From: Arsukibacterium indicum
GTDB lineage: Bacteria > Pseudomonadota > Gammaproteobacteria > Enterobacterales > Alteromonadaceae
NCBI RefSeq assembly: GCF_019100565.1
Contig: NZ_JAHRID010000004.1
Location: 1 to 64,000, forward strand
Length of the DNA stretch: 64,000 nucleotides
Direction: 5' to 3'
Part shown: one piece after another, positions 26,410 through 32,865 of the stretch
Numbering within the stretch: position 1 is the first letter of the stretch
Layout of the letters: every line of letters begins with the position of its first letter
Program-made: the position numbers and the translations under genes
The notes under the pieces: model-generated
What the model was told of the DNA's origin: nothing
The model's input: the letters and a program-made list of their open reading frames with translations, nothing else
Databases searched by the model: none

Positions 26410-27525
26410 TTGAGCACCGGGCAAATTCCTGCAAGGCAATCGGCAAGATTAAGTCGCTTAAATGCCGAGTTGTCCCTGAAAATTCTGACATTGCTGGCAG
26501 TGCTCTATACCTTATATTTTGCGCGCAGTTTGCTTCTGCCAATTATTGTAGCGGCACTGATAGCACTGTTTGCCAGTCCGGCTGTCCGGTTTCTGGTCAG
26601 ATTAAAATGTCCTAAGCCTTTATCATCATTACTGATCCTCACCGTGATTATTTTCGGTGTAGGTTACGGTGTCAGCCTTTTGTACACTCCAGCCGCAACC
26701 TGGTTGGAACGCCTGCCTTTGCTCAGCAGTAAACTGGCACTGCAGGTTGATGGTGTGGCTGAATCGCTAGACTCCCTAAAGGCATCGATGTTACCCGAGT
26801 CCTCAACATCAGCAGCTGCAAAGGAAGAAGAAAACCCGCTGAACTCTGCTCTGGGCACCAGCTTTCTGCCGCTGCTGTCAATGCTGGCACAAACCACTGC
26901 AATAATGCTGGTTCAGTTGGCGACAGTGATCATTCTTACCTATTTATTTTTACTGTTCGGGGGCACCTTGCTGCGCAATATAGTACGTGCTGCGTCAACC
27001 CTGCATGAAAAGAAGAATCTGGTTAAAATGTACCAGACGATTGAACAGGACATCAGCCGCTATGTGTTGGTCATTACTGTCATTAATACCATGCTGGGAG
27101 TGGCTACCTTTATTGTACTTAGCATAATAGGCGTCGCTGACCCGTTATTATGGGGTGTGCTGGCAACGATTTTAAATTTTGCACCCTATCTTGGGCCTTT
27201 TGTTCTGACGCTGTTACTAACAGCGGTGGGGTTTATCGAATTTCAAAGCCCGGGCCAGGTGTTACTGGTACCGGCCGCATTTCTGGTTTTGAATGTTATA
27301 GAGTCGCAGCTGGTTACACCTATGGCACTCGGCAAGCGGTTTAATATGAATCCACTGTTGGTGGTGATCTGGATGTTTATCTGGGGCTGGCTGTGGGGGG
27401 CAGTAGGGGTGCTAATCGCGATTCCGTTATTAGTGTGTCTGAAGATTATTGCCTCACATTTCGAATTATTACCTTATTGGCAAATTTTACTCAGTGCTGA
27501 AAGCAGTGCAGATAACAATAATTAA
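26410..27525 (+). CDS. AI-2E family transporter (PerM/YdiK-like)
   Basis: A 371-residue inner-membrane protein with about eight hydrophobic segments: an N-terminal pair (YTLYFARSLLLPIIVAALIALF), a soluble periplasmic stretch (about 100-150), and the conserved C-terminal half with GVLATILNFAPYLGPF and a GVLIAIPLLVCLKI end. The family exports small molecules or ions; some members have been linked to AI-2 or Na+/H+ exchange, so the name should not be taken as substrate evidence. Start is TTG with AGGAG eight bases upstream. It follows the yqjK-like gene by 52 bases and may share its operon. Confidence 0.85.
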   Translation: MSTGQIPARQSARLSRLNAELSLKILTLLAVLYTLYFARSLLLPIIVAALIALFASPAVRFLVRLKCPKPLSSLLILTVIIFGVGYGVSLLYTPAATWLERLPLLSSKLALQVDGVAESLDSLKASMLPESSTSAAAKEEENPLNSALGTSFLPLLSMLAQTTAIMLVQLATVIILTYLFLLFGGTLLRNIVRAASTLHEKKNLVKMYQTIEQDISRYVLVITVINTMLGVATFIVLSIIGVADPLLWGVLATILNFAPYLGPFVLTLLLTAVGFIEFQSPGQVLLVPAAFLVLNVIESQLVTPMALGKRFNMNPLLVVIWMFIWGWLWGAVGVLIAIPLLVCLKIIASHFELLPYWQILLSAESSADNNN

Positions 27526-27526
27526 T

Positions 27527-27549
27527 TGTCAGGAAAAAGTTACCTGACA
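27527..27549. promoter_or_regulatory. Inverted repeat TGTCAGG...CCTGACA, possible activator site or terminator
   Basis: Perfect seven-base arms with a nine-base spacer just after the AI-2E transporter stop, about 100 bases upstream of the sigma-54-like promoter of the DUF1328 gene. There is no T-run, so an enhancer-binding protein site is as likely as a terminator. The same TGTCAG/CTGACA hexamers occur upstream of the 25220 promoter. Confidence 0.4.
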
Positions 27550-27648
27550 GTAAGTAATTATTTCTGATCACCAGCTTTATAATTCAACCTTTACTAAGAC
27601 GCTTTTTAAAAGGTTATAAATATCAACAGCTTATGTTTTACTGGTTGT

Positions 27649-27664
27649 TGGCATGCCATTCGCA
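27649..27664 (+). promoter_or_regulatory. Sigma-54 type promoter of the DUF1328 gene
   Basis: TGGCATGCCATTCGCA: GG and GC at correct -24/-12 spacing, one mismatch (C for T) in TTGC. The gene starts 55 bases downstream. Confidence 0.5.
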
Positions 27665-27718
27665 TTAGCTTAAGTGGATTTTTCAGGAAAAGTGCGAATC
27701 ATGCACTAAGGAGCAAAA

Positions 27719-27895
27719 ATGTTAGGATGGGCATTAACCTTTTTAGTTATCGCGTTGATTGCCGGCGTACTGGGTTTTGGTGGGATTGCCGGAGCTGCAG
27801 CAGGTATTGCTAAAATTATTTTCTTTATTTTTATTGTGCTGCTGGTTATCTCGTTACTTGCCGGTGCTTTAAGAGGCCGAACACCAAAGATGTAA
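27719..27895 (+). CDS. DUF1328 (YtjA-like) small membrane protein
   Basis: A 58-residue protein with two hydrophobic helices, [22 protein letters not shown] and an [18 protein letters not shown] helix, ending in a basic tail RGRTPKM. This is the exact DUF1328/YtjA pattern, found near stress genes in many Proteobacteria, with unknown function. Ribosome site aaggag is six bases from the ATG. It has its own sigma-54-like promoter and terminator, so it is a monocistronic unit. Confidence 0.88.
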   Translation: MLGWALTFLVIALIAGVLGFGGIAGAAAGIAKIIFFIFIVLLVISLLAGALRGRTPKM

Positions 27896-27919
27896 TTAAA
27901 GCCAACGCCAGGCAATAAC

Positions 27920-27952
27920 AAAGCCACTGCTTACTATGCAGTGGCTTTTTTT
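27920..27952. terminator. Terminator between the DUF1328 gene and the sigma-54 activator gene
   Basis: AAAGCCACTGC (27920-27930), seven-base loop, GCAGTGGCTTT followed by T residues. The A/T arms let it serve both converging genes. Confidence 0.88.
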
Positions 27953-27961
27953 ATAAAGTTC

Positions 27962-29308
27962 TCAGCCTTCTAACTGATACTTTTCCAACTTGTTGTACAA
28001 GGTTTTTACGCTAACACCCAATTGCTGCGCGGTATCGGTTTTATTGCCGCCATTTTTGGCTAACGTGCGCAGTATTGCCGCTTTTTCTAACTCATCCAGG
28101 CGCACCCCGGCCGGGATGGTGTCTGCTACCGGGTTATCGGTGCTATCAATATGGAGTTCATCCAACAATAAGTGTTCTGGCTCTATCAGGCTGTCGGCCA
28201 GAATATAAGCCCTTTCGACAGCATGTTTTAATTCCCGCACGTTACCAGGCCAGCAATGGTTGGCTATCAGGCTTTGCGCTGGTGCTGAAAATTGTTTACT
28301 TTGCTGCTCCTGCACATTTCTGTATGCCAGAAAATGCTGGGCAAGGCCCAGAATGTCTTCATCTCTGTCGCGCAGGGGGGGCACGGCTACTGGAAATTGT
28401 GCCAGCCGGAAATAGAGATCTTCCCGCAACATATCCTCGGCAATCGCCTGCATCGGGTCGCGGTTTGTTGCGGCGGCTATTCTGACATTTGCGGTGGCGG
28501 TTTTATCACTGCCTACCGGCCGGTATTCACCATTTTCCAGTACCCGCAGTAACTTTACCTGCTGCTCAATTGGCATTTCAGTAATTTCATCCAGAAACAG
28601 AGTGCCACCTTCAGCCTGGGCAAACACTCCCTGATGATCCCGGTGCGCGCCGGTAAAAGCGCCTTTAATATGGCCAAATAACTCACTGTCAATTAACTCC
28701 GGGCTAAGCGCACCACAGTTAATTGCCACAAAGGGTTTGTCGGCTCGTAAACTGGCCAGATGCAGGGTATTAGCAACCAGTTCCTTACCTGCACCACTTT
28801 CGCCAACTATCAACACGTTAGCTTCAGTAATGGCTACTCTACGAATAGTCCGGTAAAGCTTCAACATAGGTTTAGACGACCCAACCAACATTCCAAACTG
28901 GTCCAGTTCACTGCAGGTGGCTTTAACCTGTTTTCGATCAGTGCTCAGTTGTTGATAGAAATCCTGCAGGGTATCGATAACCGAGCCAAAATCCAGAGGT
29001 TCCCTGAAATGGTATCCCGCGCCCCGGCGCATTAACGTATCCAGCCGCTCATTTGGCGTGCCACTACTGATAAAAATAAAGTCAATTGTGGTTAACACTT
29101 TACTTGCCAGCAACTGCTGATACTCATCGTTGTCACTGTCGTCAGATTCAATGAGCGCCAAATCACAATCCTGTTGCTCTAGTTGATCTGACCAGGCTGA
29201 ACTACTGCTGCTTTTAACAATAATAAATTGCCTGACTACCGGTGACTGCAATATTTTTTCAGCCAGTTGCTGGTCATGCAGATGAATAAAAAGCCTGGGC
29301 TTGCTCAT
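27962..29308 (-). CDS. Sigma-54 dependent enhancer-binding protein with degenerate receiver
   Basis: A 448-residue protein: a receiver-like domain (1-120), AAA+ domain with Walker A GESGAGKE (about 169-176) and sigma-54 contact loop GAFTGA (216-221), arginine-finger region LYFRLAQFPV, and a Fis-type HTH at the end (NKTDTAQQLGVSVKTLYNKL). In the receiver the usual phospho-Asp position reads ALIESD (Glu), and the usual KP loop reads FREPL, so it probably is not regulated by phosphorylation. It lies among genes with -24/-12 promoters and is their likely activator. ATG 29308 has aggagtg upstream. Confidence 0.9.
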   Translation of the reverse strand: MSKPRLFIHLHDQQLAEKILQSPVVRQFIIVKSSSSSAWSDQLEQQDCDLALIESDDSDNDEYQQLLASKVLTTIDFIFISSGTPNERLDTLMRRGAGYHFREPLDFGSVIDTLQDFYQQLSTDRKQVKATCSELDQFGMLVGSSKPMLKLYRTIRRVAITEANVLIVGESGAGKELVANTLHLASLRADKPFVAINCGALSPELIDSELFGHIKGAFTGAHRDHQGVFAQAEGGTLFLDEITEMPIEQQVKLLRVLENGEYRPVGSDKTATANVRIAAATNRDPMQAIAEDMLREDLYFRLAQFPVAVPPLRDRDEDILGLAQHFLAYRNVQEQQSKQFSAPAQSLIANHCWPGNVRELKHAVERAYILADSLIEPEHLLLDELHIDSTDNPVADTIPAGVRLDELEKAAILRTLAKNGGNKTDTAQQLGVSVKTLYNKLEKYQLEG

Positions 29309-29444
29309 AGCATCACTCCTGTAGTGGTGAACTACTCTAGTCCAGCAATGTAAAATTAACAATGGCCATTAGTAAAATTTACTGGAAGATCATAAAAAGT
29401 AAAACGTAAATTTTAATTATTATTAAAAATCATGAACTTAAACT

Positions 29445-29460
29445 TGGTATATGAATTGAA
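29445..29460 (+). promoter_or_regulatory. Weak sigma-54-like element upstream of the helical-bundle gene
   Basis: TGGTATATGAATTGAA has the GG of -24 and TTG of -12 at the right spacing, but lacks the C of the -12 GC. Listed because the gene lies divergent to the activator; low weight. Confidence 0.25.
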
Positions 29461-29499
29461 TATGAACTAATGGGAGTAGATGTATAAGGAGGCAAAATT

Positions 29500-29955
29500 G
29501 TGCTGGCATACGACCCAAGAACAGTTAAGCATACCAAGGGTGATCAGTCTGTATTAAGTCTGGTAGTGGCAGTAAGTGAACAGGCCAGGTTGTTTTATCA
29601 GCGAACGGCGCCTTTTGTAAACGATATTAATATTCGTCGTTATTTTATTGAATTAGAACTGCTGCATCAGCAGGCTGAATTATTTGCCGCTGCGGATAAT
29701 ATTAAAGTTACCAGCGATCAGGACATCAATGCAATTTGCCAATGGTATCGCTGTTACGCTGCCGAGCCTGCCGACGAAAAGCAAACCTGGTTAGCTGAAT
29801 TACCACAACAACTTCGCTGGCAGCTTGATACTTTTAAGCGGTTAAACCGGCTTCTGACTGCGGCGGACAACGCGAAAGCGCTGGCTAATCTGACAGCGGG
29901 TCTGCAAATTGTTACTGACCAACTCTGCCCGTTACTGCTAAACAGTAAAATATGA
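29500..29955 (+). CDS. Helical protein, PA2169/DUF2383-like (ferritin-like bundle)
   Basis: A 151-residue protein predicted almost entirely helical, with no signal peptide. The pattern VLSLVVAVSEQARLFYQRTAPFV, INIRRYFIELELLHQQAELF and a C-terminal helix pair resembles the small four-helix-bundle proteins of the PA2169/DUF2383 type, often stress-induced. The match is loose. GTG start with aaggagg upstream. It is divergent from the sigma-54 activator gene and upstream of the BON gene, so it likely belongs to the same response. Confidence 0.5.
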   Translation: MLAYDPRTVKHTKGDQSVLSLVVAVSEQARLFYQRTAPFVNDINIRRYFIELELLHQQAELFAAADNIKVTSDQDINAICQWYRCYAAEPADEKQTWLAELPQQLRWQLDTFKRLNRLLTAADNAKALANLTAGLQIVTDQLCPLLLNSKI

Positions 29956-30062
29956 AATATTTACCGGTGTACAAGTTAAAAATACAATTAAAAAATTAAC
30001 AATAAATGAATGTCATTATCACATTCATTATTAAAACAATAACTTATAAAGTTCTGGAAAGT

Positions 30063-30078
30063 TGGCATCAAACTGGCA
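30063..30078 (+). promoter_or_regulatory. Sigma-54 type promoter of the BON-domain gene
   Basis: TGGCATCAAACTGGCA: GG at -24 and GC at -12, one mismatch in TTGCA. The ATG is 35 bases downstream. A perfect eight-base inverted repeat AATGAATG...CATTCATT lies about 50 bases upstream (near 30005-30031) and may be a binding site. Confidence 0.55.
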
Positions 30079-30113
30079 ATAAGTATAGTGTCTCACAACA
30101 AAGGAGTGATTTT

Positions 30114-30680
30114 ATGAAACGTACTACTTTAGCTGTAATGATGACTGTTGCATTGGCTGGTACTTCAGTAACAGCAACTGCCAATGACTGGAAAGATGGC
30201 GCCAAGGATGCCTGGATAGATGGTAAAGCTGAAACGACGTTACTGCTGAACGGTAACCTGAATTCGTTTGATATCAATACTGATGTAAAAAATGGTAAAG
30301 TTACCCTGACCGGTAAAGTAGACCGGGAAGTGGATAAAGCTCTTGCCGCTGAATTAATTGAAAATCTGGAAGGCGTAACGTCAGTTGACAATAAGTTGAC
30401 CGTTGTCAAAGACAGCAAAATGCGGAATAAAAAAGACCACGACGAAGACGTAGGCGGTTTAACTGATGCTAAAGTGGCTACGGTGGTGAAAACCCGGTTG
30501 CTGTTTGAATCGGAAACCAGTGGTACCGCGATTGACGTGGACGTTGAAAACGGCGTAGTGGTGCTAAAAGGCGAAGTCGATTCTGATGCAGAAAAAGATT
30601 TAGCTGAAGCTATCGCCAAAAAAACTAACGACGTGAAGCGGGTTGATAACCAGCTGACTGTAGCGAAGAAAAACTACTAA
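30114..30680 (+). CDS. Periplasmic protein with two BON domains (OsmY-like)
   Basis: A 188-residue protein with a Sec signal (MKRTTLAVMMTVALAGTSVTATAND) and two BON repeats, each with the A....L......D..V....G.V.L.G.V pattern (about 35-95 and 115-185). BON domains bind phospholipid surfaces; OsmY-type proteins are exported under osmotic and stationary stress. ATG 30114 follows aaggagtg; the frame extends upstream but without signal-peptide logic. A terminator follows. Confidence 0.88.
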   Translation: MKRTTLAVMMTVALAGTSVTATANDWKDGAKDAWIDGKAETTLLLNGNLNSFDINTDVKNGKVTLTGKVDREVDKALAAELIENLEGVTSVDNKLTVVKDSKMRNKKDHDEDVGGLTDAKVATVVKTRLLFESETSGTAIDVDVENGVVVLKGEVDSDAEKDLAEAIAKKTNDVKRVDNQLTVAKKNY

Positions 30681-30724
30681 GCTGATGGCATGCCAGGTGC
30701 ATGATCAAAACCCCAGAAATAAAG

Positions 30725-30752
30725 AACCGGTCTGAAAAGGCCGGTTTTTTTG
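30725..30752 (+). terminator. Terminator of the BON-domain gene
   Basis: AACCGG (30725-30730) pairs with CCGGTT (30741-30746), followed by a run of T. Confidence 0.82.
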
Positions 30753-30796
30753 TGTCGGTGGGTAAGTAAATGACCTTATTAAATCGCTGGTGTAAC

Positions 30797-31990
30797 TTAT
30801 TGTGGTGTGCGCCATGGGTTGCTGTGATCCGGGTTGGTAATAAATTGCGGGTCGGTCAGACTGTTTAAAAATGCCAATAGGGCAGCACGTTCACTGTCAG
30901 TCAGTTCAAAGCCTTTGACAAACTGGCTTTTTAGAGGATGTTGTCTGCCATCTCCAGCATCAGGGCCGCTATTGATTAGCCGCCCACCGCTGGCATAGAA
31001 ATCAATGACCTGCTCCAGCGTAGCCAGGCTGCCATCGTGCATATAGGGGGCAGTCAGCGTAATATTACGCAGAGTAGGTGCTCTGAAACGGCCATCGTCT
31101 GCCGGGTTCATGGTTATTTCTGCCAGGCCCCTGTCCCGTTGCGGATATCCGTTAGCATGGTTGTCGCCTGTCTGCACATAATACAGCCCCGTATTGTGAA
31201 ATGGTCTTAAATCCAGTGGTTGCCGGCTATGACTGGTTGCCTGGGTAAAATTAAAGCCGCCATGGCAGTGATGGCATTCCAGTCGCTCAGAAAAAAATAA
31301 ATTCATACCGTCAATTTGCTCTGGGGTCAGCGCCGCGTCATCATTCTGGTAAGCATAGCGATCAAAATCTGACTGAAAAGACAACAGGCTTCGCACGAAG
31401 CTGGCCAAAGCCAGCACACTTTTTTGCAGATCAGGCTCAGTGCTGCCAAACGCCTGCTGAAATAATTCAGGATAAGGCTTACGTTTGAGGCGCTGTAACA
31501 CCTCTGTCTCATGGCCGCTAATACCAAGTTCTACCGGGTTATCACTGAACAGGGGTATCAGCAGTTGTTGTTCAATATTTGTCAGGCCATCGTGTGCCCA
31601 GGTAAGGGTGTTGTTATAGGCAATATTGACCAGCGCCAAAGCATTGCGCCGGTGCTGCTGCCCTGTGCTGCCGAAAGAGTGCGCTCTGGCTTCAGCAAAA
31701 GCATTCTGCTGCTGATGACAGCTGGCGCAACTTTGGCTGCCGTTTGCTGACAGTTGCGTATCGTAGAACAGGTAGCGGCCTAATTTCACTTTGGCGGCCG
31801 TCATTGGGTTTTCGGAAGGCACTAGTGGCTCGGGCATGCCTGCAGGGATTAACCATTGCCAGCCAGCTACAGGAGTGTCGGCATTGCTCAGACGGTTAAG
31901 CTTTAACATCGACGACAGAATTATAATTGAAAGCAACGTCAGAAAGAGTATTCTGAAACTCACTTTAAGCAACGGCTTATAATTAATCAT
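30797..31990 (-). CDS. MbnH-type di-haem cytochrome c peroxidase/MauG-like protein
   Basis: A 397-residue protein with an N-terminal membrane/signal helix (about 12-28) and two c-type haem motifs: SCASCHQQ (about 90) and ECHHCHGG (about 240), plus the APTLRNITLTAPYMHDGS segment typical of di-haem peroxidases. Its ATG overlaps the end of the MbnP-like gene by eight bases. In the characterised pair, MbnH oxidises a tryptophan of MbnP to kynurenine, creating a copper site. The same chemistry is expected here but is inferred from family and pairing. Confidence 0.85.
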   Translation of the reverse strand: MINYKPLLKVSFRILFLTLLSIIILSSMLKLNRLSNADTPVAGWQWLIPAGMPEPLVPSENPMTAAKVKLGRYLFYDTQLSANGSQSCASCHQQQNAFAEARAHSFGSTGQQHRRNALALVNIAYNNTLTWAHDGLTNIEQQLLIPLFSDNPVELGISGHETEVLQRLKRKPYPELFQQAFGSTEPDLQKSVLALASFVRSLLSFQSDFDRYAYQNDDAALTPEQIDGMNLFFSERLECHHCHGGFNFTQATSHSRQPLDLRPFHNTGLYYVQTGDNHANGYPQRDRGLAEITMNPADDGRFRAPTLRNITLTAPYMHDGSLATLEQVIDFYASGGRLINSGPDAGDGRQHPLKSQFVKGFELTDSERAALLAFLNSLTDPQFITNPDHSNPWRTPQ

Positions 31991-32744
31991 TTGTGCTGAC
32001 CATCTGCCATATTTGTCGCTGCGCCAGGTTATTAAATAAAAGCTGACAGCTGGCCAGCAGATTATCAGACATGCAGCTGTTGTCGACAGTGGGTACAAGC
32101 TGGTTTAAAAGCTGAGCTAAATCCAGGTGCAGGTGCTGACCTGGCTGATAACGCAGTGTAATTCTGTAGGTGTTGGCAGCGTTGCAGGGAGTTAATGGCG
32201 GACGTAATACACTGGCAGACTGACAGCCGGTTGACCCGAGATGAAACGCCCAGCCTTGCAGCTGACTCTGCATGTCCAGACGCAAGAACTTATAGCCCAG
32301 TTGCCAGCTCCAGAACATATCACCGTGGTTAAGCGGTGTAGTTGCTGTAAGTGGGTTTTGATGGTTTATCGCAAACGGCAGGCCAAGGGTAAAACTTAAC
32401 TGGCCTGATATCAGAGGCTGCTGAAAATGCACTTGCCAGTTACTGTTGCCCTGACAGTTGGTACCAAGGAGCACCAGTTGAGATTGCTGCCATGTTGATG
32501 CAACCAGTGACAACGGATGCTGATCCAGGCTGAAATCACTTAAATAAAACTTAAGGTTACGGATTTGCCACTGCTGGTTCTCAAGTTCAAAAGAGTGGTG
32601 ACAACTGATGGCTTGCTGTTGCCAGCTAAGCTTAACCGGTAATAGATTAGTACGTGGGCTTTTCCCTTCGGGCTGACAACTACTCAATAAGCTGACAGCT
32701 GATAACAAACCTATGGTGGCAATAAGGGCAGGCACGACGTTCAT
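31983..32744 (-). CDS. MbnP-like copper-binding lipoprotein (metallo-mystery pair protein)
   Basis: A 253-residue protein with a lipoprotein signal (LLSAVSLLSSC, lipobox at 19-23). Family segments: the N-terminal CHHSFELENQQWQIRNLKFYLSDF, GDMFWSWQLGYKFLRLD with two tryptophans, GWAFHLGSTGC, and a late conserved pair of cysteines. This is the MbnP/metallo-mystery pattern. It overlaps and precedes the MbnH-like gene, so the two form an operon. No methanobactin genes are nearby; many such pairs exist outside methanobactin clusters and probably bind copper for other reasons. Confidence 0.82.
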   Translation of the reverse strand: MNVVPALIATIGLLSAVSLLSSCQPEGKSPRTNLLPVKLSWQQQAISCHHSFELENQQWQIRNLKFYLSDFSLDQHPLSLVASTWQQSQLVLLGTNCQGNSNWQVHFQQPLISGQLSFTLGLPFAINHQNPLTATTPLNHGDMFWSWQLGYKFLRLDMQSQLQGWAFHLGSTGCQSASVLRPPLTPCNAANTYRITLRYQPGQHLHLDLAQLLNQLVPTVDNSCMSDNLLASCQLLFNNLAQRQIWQMVSTND

Positions 32745-32865
32745 AATTTGATTGTATTTAGTAAAACTGCGGTAAACAATACTCTAAACTTAGCTGAAAA
32801 TCGAACAGACTGGCGGCTGATTGTGGCTACAATTAAAGACAGACGTTATATAACGAGCAGCAAAA

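Noticed and set aside
30686..30701. Sigma-54-like TGGCATGCCAGGTGCA on the plus strand
   Set aside because: It lies after the BON stop and before its terminator; no gene follows on that strand.
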